Positions 45,132 to 53,421 of a stretch of DNA of 64,000 bases are shown here, one piece after another. How positions within the stretch are numbered: position 1 is the stretch's first letter; every line of letters begins with the position of its first letter. A program made the translations under genes and the position numbers. This DNA is from Pseudomonas fluorescens (GTDB lineage Bacteria; Pseudomonadota; Gammaproteobacteria; Pseudomonadales; Pseudomonadaceae), in NCBI RefSeq assembly GCF_001902145.1, contig NZ_MRST01000024.1, forward strand, positions 372,001 to 436,000, read 5' to 3'. Under the pieces are notes generated by a model, which was not told the DNA's origin, did no database searches, and was given only the letters and a program-made list of their open reading frames with translations.

Positions 45132-46889
45132 GTGGCATTGACGATTCTTGGCCTGTCCGGCGCCCTTAGCCATGATCCTTCCGCAGCCCTGTATATCGAC
45201 GGCAAGCTGATTGCGGCCGCCGAAGAAGAGCGCTTCGTACGCGACAAACATGCAAAGAACCGCATGCCCTACGAGTCGGCGAAGTTCTGCTTGGAGCAGG
45301 CCGGCATCAAGCCTTCGGACGTTGACGTGGTGGCGATCCCGTTCGCCCCGATCAGCCTGTTCGGCGAGGCGCGCTGGCACTACGCCAAGCGTTACTGGTA
45401 CGCCCCGGACCGCGCCCTCGACGCGATCCTGATGGGCAACCGTCGCTACAAACGCTATCGCAACAAGATCGTCTGGTGCCTGGAGCAACTGGGCTTCGAT
45501 CCGAAGAAAATCAAGATCGAGCCGGTAGAACACCACCTGGCTCACGCATCCAGCGCCTACCACTGCTCGGGCTTCCAGGAAAAAACCGCGATCCTGGGCA
45601 TTGACGGCAAGGGCGAGTACGCCACTACCTTCTTTGGCTACGGCGAAAACGGCAAGATCCACAAGATCAAGGAGTTCTACGATCCGGACTCCCTCGGCGG
45701 CCTGTACGGCGCAATCACCGAGTTCCTCGGTTTCGAGATGCTTGACGGTGAGTTCAAGGTCATGGGCATGGCGCCGTACGGCGATGCCAGCAAATACGAC
45801 TTCTCGCGCCTGGCCTCCTTTGAAAACGGCGAGTTGGTGATCAACACCGACTACGCCAACGTCATCGGTCTGCGCCGCTACAAAGAGAAGGGCAAGGGTT
45901 TCTACTTCTCGCCAAAACTGATCGAGTGGCTGGGGCCGAAACGCGAAGGCGACATCGCCGACGAGCCGTACATCCACTACGCGGCCAGCATGCAGGCGCT
46001 GTTCGAAAAACTGGCCTTGCAGATGATCGACCATTACTTGGGCGATATCCTCAAGGACACCGGCAAGCTGGCCTTCGCCGGCGGCTGTGCGCTGAACGTC
46101 AAGCTGAACCAGAAAATCATTGCCCGTGACGACGTCAAAGAGCTGTTCGTACAGCCGGCTTCCGGCGATGCCGGCACCGCCGTCGGTGCGGCGGCCTACG
46201 TGTCCCATGCTCGTGGTGTACCGGTCGAGAAGATGGAACACGTCTATCTGGGCCCGTCCTACAGCAACGAAGACGTGATCGCCGCGTGCGCCAAGCACGA
46301 GAGCAAGCCGAACTGGCGCAAGATCGAGAACATGCCTAAGCGCATTGCCAAGATCATGGTCGACGGCAATCCGGTGGCCTGGTTCCAGGGCCGCATGGAG
46401 TTTGGCCCGCGTGCCTTGGGCGGTCGTTCGATCATCGGTTGCCCAAGTGCGACCGGCGTGGCGGATCGCATCAACCACCAGATCAAGTTCCGCGAGCGTT
46501 GGAGGCCTTTCTGCCCGTCGATGCTCGACACCGTTGCTCCGCAGATGATCAAGGTCGATCATCCGGCGCCGTTCATGACCTTCACCTTCGAAGTCGCCGA
46601 AGAGTGGAAGACTCGCGTACCGGAAGTGGTGCACGAAGACGGTACTTCCCGTGCCCAGGTGCTCAAGCGCGAGTACAACCCGCGCTATTACGACATGATG
46701 AAAGAGCTGGAAGTGCTGACCGGTAACGGCGTGTCCCTGAACACCTCGCTCAACCGTCGTGGCGAAGCGATGATCTGCTCGCCGACCGACGCGCTGAACA
46801 TGTTCTTCGGCTCGGACCTGCAGTACCTGATCATGGAAGACATCCTGGTGGTCAAGGACGGCGTGGACCCTTATGACGCCGTGGTTTAA
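45132..46889 (+). CDS. LPS core carbamoyltransferase (PA5005/WapO-like)
   Basis: The 585-residue protein belongs to the NodU/CmcH carbamoyltransferase family. The N-terminal part has ILGLSGALSHDPSAALYIDG, the metal-binding HHLAHASSAYHCSGF, and GIDGKGEYATTFFGYGENGK; the C-terminal YrdC-like part has EFGPRALGGRSIIGCPSAT and NTSLNRRGEAMICSPTDALN. It probably transfers carbamoyl from carbamoyl phosphate to heptose II of the core, as 7-O-carbamoyl heptose is known in Pseudomonas LPS. The start is GTG 45132 with AGAGG upstream. It heads an operon running to 51301. Confidence 0.92.
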   Translation: MALTILGLSGALSHDPSAALYIDGKLIAAAEEERFVRDKHAKNRMPYESAKFCLEQAGIKPSDVDVVAIPFAPISLFGEARWHYAKRYWYAPDRALDAILMGNRRYKRYRNKIVWCLEQLGFDPKKIKIEPVEHHLAHASSAYHCSGFQEKTAILGIDGKGEYATTFFGYGENGKIHKIKEFYDPDSLGGLYGAITEFLGFEMLDGEFKVMGMAPYGDASKYDFSRLASFENGELVINTDYANVIGLRRYKEKGKGFYFSPKLIEWLGPKREGDIADEPYIHYAASMQALFEKLALQMIDHYLGDILKDTGKLAFAGGCALNVKLNQKIIARDDVKELFVQPASGDAGTAVGAAAYVSHARGVPVEKMEHVYLGPSYSNEDVIAACAKHESKPNWRKIENMPKRIAKIMVDGNPVAWFQGRMEFGPRALGGRSIIGCPSATGVADRINHQIKFRERWRPFCPSMLDTVAPQMIKVDHPAPFMTFTFEVAEEWKTRVPEVVHEDGTSRAQVLKREYNPRYYDMMKELEVLTGNGVSLNTSLNRRGEAMICSPTDALNMFFGSDLQYLIMEDILVVKDGVDPYDAVV

Positions 46890-47786
46890 ATGCTGAACCG
46901 CTTCCAGGGCTGGCGTGAACGTGGCTGGGCGCCTGTCGAGGCCGAGGTTTACGCCCAGGCCTGGCAGCGTTACGGCGGCAGTGTGGCGACCCATCCCCAA
47001 GTGATCGAGCGGTTGGCCGGGCTGGCGCAGATACCTGTGCGCTACCTGGGCTGGGAGCACGGTGGTGAACTCAAGGGGGCGATCGCCACCTGGGCGCGCG
47101 ACCTGGCGCTGTCCAAGGATGTGCTCAAGCGCAGCGGCAAGAAAGGCCTGTTTGACCTGGGCAACGCCGAGATCATCCTGCCGATTGCTGCCGATGCGCA
47201 GGTACCGTTGCGGCATCGTGCGCGCTACCTCTCGGCGCTGAACGAGGGGCGCGTGAGCACCCTCAAGCCCCAGGCCGAGCAATTGGCCATGGCGCGTACT
47301 CCCGAAGACCTGTCGAAGAAGTTTCGCTACAACCAGCGGCGTGAACTGCGCCTGTTGGAAGAGGCGGGCGGCGTGGTAAGGGCGGTCAGTGAGTTTTCCA
47401 GCGTAGAACTGGCGGCGATTTATTGCGACCTGTTCCAGCGTCGTTGGGGTTTCCCGGCGGCGGGCGCGGCGCGTCTGGCCGAGGTGCTGGAGTTGCTCAA
47501 GGAATTCCTCTTCGGCTCGGTGCTGTTTCTGAACGGCGCGCCGATTGCGGTGCAATTGGTGTATCAGGTGCAGTCCAACGAATGGTTCAGCGCCGAGTAC
47601 GTCAACGGCGGCGTAGACCCTGAAACCCGCGCATTCAGCCCCGGCAGCGTGCTGAGTTTTCTCAATACCCAAAGTGCCTGGGAACAGGCGCGGGCGGCGA
47701 ACAAGTCACTGCGCTTCTCCTTCGGGCGTTCCGACCGTGAATACAAGGAGCGCTGGTGCAACCCGGTGCCGGTGTTCAGTGTATGA
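46890..47786 (+). CDS. Mig-14-like protein, GNAT fold (PA5003-like)
   Basis: The 298-residue protein matches the Mig-14 family: VRYLGWEHGGELKGAIATWA, LKRSGKKGLFDLGNAEIILP, SKKFRYNQRRELRLLEEAGG, and a FemAB/GNAT-like end with SNEWFSAEYVNGGVDPETRA and GSVLSFLNTQ. Mig-14 of Salmonella promotes resistance to antimicrobial peptides. Here, inside the LPS locus, it may add an acyl or aminoacyl group to the core; that is inference. The ATG follows the carbamoyltransferase stop without a gap and overlaps the next gene by ATGA. Confidence 0.82.
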   Translation: MLNRFQGWRERGWAPVEAEVYAQAWQRYGGSVATHPQVIERLAGLAQIPVRYLGWEHGGELKGAIATWARDLALSKDVLKRSGKKGLFDLGNAEIILPIAADAQVPLRHRARYLSALNEGRVSTLKPQAEQLAMARTPEDLSKKFRYNQRRELRLLEEAGGVVRAVSEFSSVELAAIYCDLFQRRWGFPAAGAARLAEVLELLKEFLFGSVLFLNGAPIAVQLVYQVQSNEWFSAEYVNGGVDPETRAFSPGSVLSFLNTQSAWEQARAANKSLRFSFGRSDREYKERWCNPVPVFSV

Positions 47787-49189
47787 GCCGTAAACAGCAA
47801 CTGCTCAAGCGCCATCGGCGTAACAAGCGTATTGCGCTATTGATCGGCGTGCTGGTGCTGGTCGCCACCGGCGTACTGGTCGCCTGGTGGTTGCCGCTGA
47901 TCCTCGCGGTGCTGCTGTGGGCCGCCCATGAAGCCTGGTTTGCCGATCACCTGTTTTACTCGCCCAAAGACAGCTATGAGTATGCGTTCCCGGCCGCCAG
48001 CGAACAGCCCGGCTTGCGCCTGGAGGCGGGCCGGCTGTTGCTGGATGCGCCGTTGGCGGCGGATGAAACCCTGATCGTCGGTATTGAATTGAAAAGTACT
48101 TGGCTGGGGCGTTTTTTCGACCCTGCGGTGGACCTCTTGGGCCTGCAAAGCCCGGACCGGCAAGCCTTCGAGCGCGGCGTCGCTGGGCGTCGTTATCTGA
48201 ACCTGACCGGCGCGGCCCAAGCCTTGGCCGCGGGCAAGCTCACATTGCGCGGGCGTTTTTGCCGGATCAAGGGGCAGCCGACGCTGTGGCGCTTTCGCCA
48301 GCCGGACTATCGCCAGCAACGTGTGATGGTGATCGCGCCCCATGCCGACGATGCCGAACTGGCTGCGTTCAGCCTTTACAGCCAGGCGACTGAAAGCTGG
48401 ATCGTCACGCTGACGGCCGGTGAAATCGAGGCCGAGCATTATCAGCACATGGGCCTGCCCAAGGCTGAAGCTGCGCGCCTCAAGGGCCGTTTGCGAGCCT
48501 GGGACAGCGTCGCCGTGCCCCGCTGGGCGGGCGTGCCCCAGGCGCAGTGCGTGCAGTTGGGGTACTTCTGCATGCAGTTGCAAGCCATGCAGGCTGCGCC
48601 GGATCAGCCTCAAGCCTCCCGCGAAGCCGATTTGGCCGATACGCGGCTGTTTCGTCAGTTCAACGGTTTTGCCCTGCCTGGCGATGCTGATGGTGCACCG
48701 ACCTGGCATAACCTGATCGCCGACCTGCGGGCACTGCTGCTCAAGGCGCGGCCCCAGGTCATCGTCTTGCCCACGCCGTTGCTGGACCCTCACGCCGACC
48801 ATATCTGCGCCCACGCGGCAGTGCTGGAAGCCTTGCAGGGCCTGGAGTGGCAGCCCGACACATTGCTCGGCTACGCCAATCACCTGCATGATAACGACCG
48901 CTGGCCCATGGGCGATTCCGGCGCTGGCGTGGCGCTGCCGCCGCGTTTCGATGGCGCTGTGGAACTGGTGCCGTGCAGTTTCGCCCTCGCCTTGAGCCAG
49001 CAGCAGGACAAGGCGATGGCCCTGGGCATGATGCACGACCTGCAGCCGCCAGCGCCGTTCAAGCGTCGGGTGCGTAGGTGGTTGCAGCAACTGCTGGCGG
49101 GCCGTAGTCCATCGCCCTATGGCGAGAACGAATTCTTCCGCAAGGCCGTGCGCCGTCACGAGCTGTTGTGGGTCCTGAAGCAGGACTGA
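47783..49189 (+). CDS. dnpA: PIG-L family de-N-acetylase (DnpA-like)
   Basis: The 468-residue protein has one or two N-terminal membrane helices (IALLIGVLVLVATGVLVAWW, then LPLILAVLLWAAHE), a beta-rich region and a PIG-L zinc deacetylase domain. The metal motif is VIAPHADDAELAAFSL (about 185), with a second His site in LLDPHADHICAHAAVLEAL. The P. aeruginosa homologue DnpA (PA5002) lies in the same place, acts on LPS core and affects fluoroquinolone persistence. It probably removes an acetyl group from a core amino sugar. The start at 47783 overlaps the previous stop (ATGA). Confidence 0.87.
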   Translation: MSRKQQLLKRHRRNKRIALLIGVLVLVATGVLVAWWLPLILAVLLWAAHEAWFADHLFYSPKDSYEYAFPAASEQPGLRLEAGRLLLDAPLAADETLIVGIELKSTWLGRFFDPAVDLLGLQSPDRQAFERGVAGRRYLNLTGAAQALAAGKLTLRGRFCRIKGQPTLWRFRQPDYRQQRVMVIAPHADDAELAAFSLYSQATESWIVTLTAGEIEAEHYQHMGLPKAEAARLKGRLRAWDSVAVPRWAGVPQAQCVQLGYFCMQLQAMQAAPDQPQASREADLADTRLFRQFNGFALPGDADGAPTWHNLIADLRALLLKARPQVIVLPTPLLDPHADHICAHAAVLEALQGLEWQPDTLLGYANHLHDNDRWPMGDSGAGVALPPRFDGAVELVPCSFALALSQQQDKAMALGMMHDLQPPAPFKRRVRRWLQQLLAGRSPSPYGENEFFRKAVRRHELLWVLKQD

Positions 49190-49274
49190 GAGCCGATTGA
49201 AGGCAGGCCGTTATGCGCCTGTCGCCCTTTTTACCGGGCTGCGTGCCCGTAGCCAGATCGCTGCATGGAGAGTT

Positions 49275-50423
49275 ATGAAGCCTCGTTTCAAGGTTTTGCA
49301 GTTACAGCCGGACTACAACGTCAAGACCCATGACTTCGCGGACTTGGGGGAGCAGATCGTCAAATCCCTGCCGGCTGAGCGTTTCGAGGTGACCTCCGGA
49401 TTTCTCAGCGGGCGCCCGCTGCCTGGCCAGCCGCTGAGCGTGGCCGAGCACTCCCACTATTTCGAGCTGCCGGAGAAGTCCCTCAAGGGCATTCGCTTTG
49501 GTGCCATGTGGCAGATCTACAAGTACTGCCGCGAGCAGAAGTTCGACGTGGTCATCTGTAACCGCTTCAAGTCGGTGAACATGATGCTGTCGCTCAACCG
49601 CTGGTTGAAGATCCCGCTGTGCGTCGGCATCTCCCACGGCTTTGGCGAGTACGCCCGTGGTTACCGTCGGCGTCAGACCCAGCGCTGGGTCAGCTCGGCG
49701 TGGCGCTTTGTCGGTGTGTCGGAAGCGGTCAAGGACTACCTGGTAGACCTCAACTGCGGGTTCACCCACGAGAACACCACGTACGTCACCAACGCTATCG
49801 ACATTCCTCAGGCAGAAGCCTTGCAACTGTCCCGTGAAGACGCGCGCAAGGCCCTTGGCCTGCCAATGGATGCACGGATGATCGGCGCCCTGGGCCGCCT
49901 GGTGCCGATCAAGGGCCACACTCATCTGCTGCAAGCCTTCGCCACGCTCAAGGATAAATACCCTGAGGCGCAGGTGGGCATCATTGGTTCCGGCCGTGCC
50001 GAAGCGGACCTGCGTGCCGACATCGAGCGCCTGGGCCTGACCGGCCGTGCGCACTTGCTGGGCTTTCGCGAAGACGGCATGAAGTACGTGCGCGGCTTCG
50101 ATATCTGGACCATGCCGTCGCTGTTCGAAGGCCTGGGCCTGGCCTTGCTGGAAGGCATGAGCGGCCATCTGCCTGTGATCGCCTCAAACGGCCCGGCGAT
50201 GCTGCCGCTGGTGCAGGGCGCGGGCGGCTTGTCCCACGACCCGGGCAATGTCGAACAACTGGCTGCGGCCCTGGATACTTACCTGGCCTTGAGCGATGAA
50301 CAATTGCGCGCCAAGGGTGAGGAGGTGTTCCGCTATCTGGAGGCCAACCACACCCTCGACGAGTTCAAGCACAAGTACCTGACCCTGATTGAAACCGGTT
50401 TGCGTGAAGTAGGTAGAGCATGA
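49275..50423 (+). CDS. ssg: cell-surface glycosyltransferase Ssg (GT4, PA5001-like)
   Basis: The 382-residue GT-B glycosyltransferase has an N-terminal acceptor domain (KVLQLQPDYNVKTHDFADLG, ICNRFKSVNMMLSLNRWLKI) and a GT4 donor domain (IGALGRLVPIKGHTHLLQAF, MPSLFEGLGLALLEGMSGHL). The first Glu of the EX7E pair is in SLFEGLGL. Homologues called Ssg affect LPS core, exopolysaccharide and surface attachment. The start at 49275 follows GGAGAG by a short gap; an upstream in-frame extension to 49197 has no family match. It overlaps the next gene by ATGA. Confidence 0.85.
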   Translation: MKPRFKVLQLQPDYNVKTHDFADLGEQIVKSLPAERFEVTSGFLSGRPLPGQPLSVAEHSHYFELPEKSLKGIRFGAMWQIYKYCREQKFDVVICNRFKSVNMMLSLNRWLKIPLCVGISHGFGEYARGYRRRQTQRWVSSAWRFVGVSEAVKDYLVDLNCGFTHENTTYVTNAIDIPQAEALQLSREDARKALGLPMDARMIGALGRLVPIKGHTHLLQAFATLKDKYPEAQVGIIGSGRAEADLRADIERLGLTGRAHLLGFREDGMKYVRGFDIWTMPSLFEGLGLALLEGMSGHLPVIASNGPAMLPLVQGAGGLSHDPGNVEQLAAALDTYLALSDEQLRAKGEEVFRYLEANHTLDEFKHKYLTLIETGLREVGRA

Positions 50424-51301
50424 ATCAGCAACAACCCCTGGTCTCGGTGATCATCGCTTCCTACAACCATGGCCAGTACATCGAGCAAAGCATTCTTAGC
50501 GTGCTTGGGCAGACCTACCCCAATATCGAGCTGTTGGTGGTCGACGACGGCTCCAAGGATGACAGCGTCGAACGCATCCAGCGCTTGCAGGCCGAGCACG
50601 GCTTTGATTTCCAGGTGCAGCAGAACCAAGGGCTCAGCGCTACCTTGAACGGTGCGATTGCTCGCGCCAAGGGTAGCTTGATCGCACCGTTCGGCTCGGA
50701 TGACATCATGTTGCCGGACCGTATTGCCACCCAGGTGGCGTATATGGACGGCAAGCCGAAGGTGGGCATGTGTGCTGGCAATATCGAGCTGATCGACGGG
50801 GACGGCAGCCTGCACCCGGAGAAGAAACAGCGTCGCGACGTGCCGTTTCGCCGTCTGGACTTCGACGACCTGTTCCTGGACCGCAAGCCGTTTCCACCGG
50901 CGCCGACCATGCTGATTCGTCGCGAAGTGCTGGAGGAGGTCGGCGGTTTCGACCCGCAGATTCCCCTGGAAGACTTGCTGATCCAACTGAAGATCACGGC
51001 GGCGGGCTACACCATCGACGCCCTTGATGTAGTGATGGCCAAGTATCGCCAGCACGCCAGCAACACGTACAAGAACCACCGCTACATGATCCAGAACATT
51101 CTCAAGACCTACGCCAAGTTCAGCGAGCACCCGGCCTACGACGCGGTTCGCTACAACTTCCTGAACTCGATGTTCCTCAAGACCGCCGACCGCGACCGCC
51201 CGTTGGCGCGGGAGGTTCTCAAGCAGATCCCGTTGAAGTTCTGGGGGCGCAAGACCTTGCGTGGGCTGGTGCGGTTGTATCTGGCGCCACTCAAGAACTG
51301 A
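50420..51301 (+). CDS. wapR: GT2 glycosyltransferase, WapR-like rhamnosyltransferase
   Basis: The 293-residue GT-A enzyme has LVSVIIASYNHGQYIEQSIL, the donor-binding LLVVDDGSKDDSVERIQRLQ, and a second acidic motif SLIAPFGSDDIMLPDRIATQ. The likely catalytic base is in GGFDPQIPLEDLLIQLKITA. In P. aeruginosa the gene at this place, wapR (PA5000), adds the alpha-1,3 rhamnose to which O-antigen is ligated. The ligase gene lies next to it here too, on the other strand. The symbol rests on position and family; the sugar is not proven. Confidence 0.78.
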   Translation: MNQQQPLVSVIIASYNHGQYIEQSILSVLGQTYPNIELLVVDDGSKDDSVERIQRLQAEHGFDFQVQQNQGLSATLNGAIARAKGSLIAPFGSDDIMLPDRIATQVAYMDGKPKVGMCAGNIELIDGDGSLHPEKKQRRDVPFRRLDFDDLFLDRKPFPPAPTMLIRREVLEEVGGFDPQIPLEDLLIQLKITAAGYTIDALDVVMAKYRQHASNTYKNHRYMIQNILKTYAKFSEHPAYDAVRYNFLNSMFLKTADRDRPLAREVLKQIPLKFWGRKTLRGLVRLYLAPLKN

Positions 51302-51315
51302 ACCAACGCCGAACC

Positions 51316-51417
51316 CTGTAGGAGCGAGCTTGCTCGCGAAAAACGTCAACGATAACGCGTGCTTCCTGAATAAACGCGGTGCCGGTGAGTTTTTCGCGAG
51401 CAAGCTCGCTCCTACAG
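51316..51417. repeat. REP doublet, class B, copy 4
   Basis: It has class B arms; the spacer contains CGTCAACGATAACGCGTG and CTGAATAAACGCGG, nearly identical to copies 5, 6 and 7. It lies between convergent genes. Confidence 0.92.
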
Positions 51418-51421
51418 ATGT

Positions 51422-53263
51422 TTACAGGCTCTGGACCTGCTCGCGGATTTTTGCAGTGGCGGCTGGGCTCGCCACCGAGGCGTAACCCTTGACCAGTTGT
51501 TCGAAGTGCGTTTCGAACAGCCAGTTGCGATCCTGAGGATAACGTTGCATGTGGCGCAGGTTACGTTGGCGCAAGGCGTAACGCAGTGAAGACGGGTAGA
51601 TGCGCAGGTCAGCCACGTCGATCAGGGCGAACTCACCGTCGTCCATCAACAACACGTTACCCAGGTGCAGCGAGCGGAAGTACACACCGCGCTCGTGCAG
51701 TTGCGCCATGAACCGTCCAAAGCGCTCAACCAGTGATTCACGCAGGCTGCTGTCCAGGCTTTGCAGCGCTTGGCGCAACGTCAGGCCGGGCAACGGCGTG
51801 TAGCTCACTGCACTGCTGGCGTCGCTCAGGCGGTAGAGCCCGAGGATGTGCGGCGTAGGAATGCCCAGGGTGCGCAGTTGCTCGCTGTTGCTGGCAAAGC
51901 GCTCGGAGTACGGATTGAAGCTGCCGGAGGTGTACCAGCGGCGTGGGCGGAACAGCTTGAGGAAACTGCCGTCCTCCAGGCGCAGGACTTTGGGACCCAG
52001 GCCATCGGCTTCAATCACATGGGCGTTGCTGCACAGCTGTTCAAACACGGCGGGCTTGAGGTTCTGCACTGGCATGCGCAGCAGGCTGCGATGGCGCTGG
52101 GCGAGGCTCAGGCCGGTGATAATTGCCAGGGGAATCCACAGCAGGAACCAATGTTCCTTGGGCCGTGACAGAATGCCGCCGCCTTCGGTCAGGCCCGCGC
52201 CGATACCGTAAGCCAGCAGCGAAGAAGCCAGGATGAACAGCGGCTGTGCGCGTTGCTGCAGGCCTTTATACAGGCCCCAGCCGAGCATGAAGGCCCATGG
52301 GATGAAACCGATGATGCCGACGTAATAGAGCACGCCGAGGGCAAAGCTGTGGGGTTCGCGCAGTTGGTAGTCATTCGCCACCATTAGGTAAAGCTCGGAA
52401 TCGTAGCTATGCCCAATCCAAGGGTGCTCGGCAATAAGCTGCAATGTCATAGTCCACAGCTCAATGCGGAACGAACTGCCGCGTCCAGTGATCATTTCGG
52501 GGAAGAACAACAGGAGTCCGGCGGCGCCCAGGACCATGCCGGTGATAAGTAGCGCCGCACGGCGGTTACGGCTGACAAAGCTCATCCAAAGTATGGCCAG
52601 CCCCAACGCCACCAGCGGCGTGCGTGAGCCGGTCGCCAGCACCGCGGCGGTCATGATTGCCAAGGCCGGCACGCTGAACCACAGTATGTTGAGACGCTGG
52701 GTGGTCATGCAGACATACAGCCAGTACACCGTGAAAAAGCCAAATAAGTGCGAGCTGAGCAACGGATTATCGAGGGCGCCCAGGCCGCCGATCATGCGCA
52801 TGCCGGGCGAATAACCCTTGGCGAACGCGACCAGATTACCCAGGCTCACCACCAGCGCAATCACCGCAGCGCTGAAGAAGACTGGCTTGAAGAGTTCGTT
52901 GCGATAATGAAGCAGCAGTGCGCAGCCACCAAACAGCATGAAGGTATTCAACGGCCGCTTGAACAGGTCGGTATCGGAACTGGGTTCAGGACTCCAGAGC
53001 AGACTGGTCAATGCCCAGGCGGAGAACGCCAGGAACGCGATCGCCAGGGGCTCGCGCAGCAGGTCCTTGAACTCCCGAGGGCGCATGCACAACAGAAACA
53101 AGGTTGGTACGCTGAACAGGATGTAGACAATTCGGTGCAGTACATTGCGATTGCCGACAAAGAACAGTGCACTCAGGAGCAGCAGCAAGCCAACGGGCAA
53201 AATCCATAGGACCAGGAAGTCGAAAACGCGATTTGAGCCATAGGTAAGGCGCTTGGAGTGCAT
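51422..53263 (-). CDS. O-antigen ligase fused to a kinase-like domain
   Basis: The 613-residue protein joins two parts. Residues 1 to about 400 are hydrophobic with some 12 membrane segments and a Wzy_C/WaaL-type periplasmic loop (GRGSSFRIELWTMTLQLIAE, HPWIGHSYDSELYL, REPHSFALGVLYYVGIIGFI). Residues from about 410 to the end are a kinase-like domain (GPKVLRLEDGSFLKLFRPRR, LHERGVYFRSLHLGNVLLMD, FALIDVADLRIYP). In P. aeruginosa these are two genes, waaL (PA4999) and PA4998. The catalytic Asp position of the kinase loop is Ser (about 531). The start is uncertain: 53263 gives MHSKRLTYGSN; 53299 is also possible. It is divergent from msbA. Confidence 0.87.
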   Translation of the reverse strand: MHSKRLTYGSNRVFDFLVLWILPVGLLLLLSALFFVGNRNVLHRIVYILFSVPTLFLLCMRPREFKDLLREPLAIAFLAFSAWALTSLLWSPEPSSDTDLFKRPLNTFMLFGGCALLLHYRNELFKPVFFSAAVIALVVSLGNLVAFAKGYSPGMRMIGGLGALDNPLLSSHLFGFFTVYWLYVCMTTQRLNILWFSVPALAIMTAAVLATGSRTPLVALGLAILWMSFVSRNRRAALLITGMVLGAAGLLLFFPEMITGRGSSFRIELWTMTLQLIAEHPWIGHSYDSELYLMVANDYQLREPHSFALGVLYYVGIIGFIPWAFMLGWGLYKGLQQRAQPLFILASSLLAYGIGAGLTEGGGILSRPKEHWFLLWIPLAIITGLSLAQRHRSLLRMPVQNLKPAVFEQLCSNAHVIEADGLGPKVLRLEDGSFLKLFRPRRWYTSGSFNPYSERFASNSEQLRTLGIPTPHILGLYRLSDASSAVSYTPLPGLTLRQALQSLDSSLRESLVERFGRFMAQLHERGVYFRSLHLGNVLLMDDGEFALIDVADLRIYPSSLRYALRQRNLRHMQRYPQDRNWLFETHFEQLVKGYASVASPAATAKIREQVQSL

Positions 53264-53421
53264 ACAGTAAAGCCATTCCAGAAAGAGAAAGCCGACCATC
53301 TTAAGCTAGTGGCTAAGTAATGTCGCCGGTAGGATCCAACCGGGCCGCGGCTTACGCCGGGTGCAAGTACAACAGAGAAGCTGTGCTAAAGTCAGCCTCC
53401 TTTTTCAAAACGCCGCGTGAT

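Noticed and set aside
45009..47672. 887-residue minus-strand frame opposite the carbamoyltransferase and Mig-14-like genes
   Set aside because: It spans two unrelated genes in antisense and shows no family motif.
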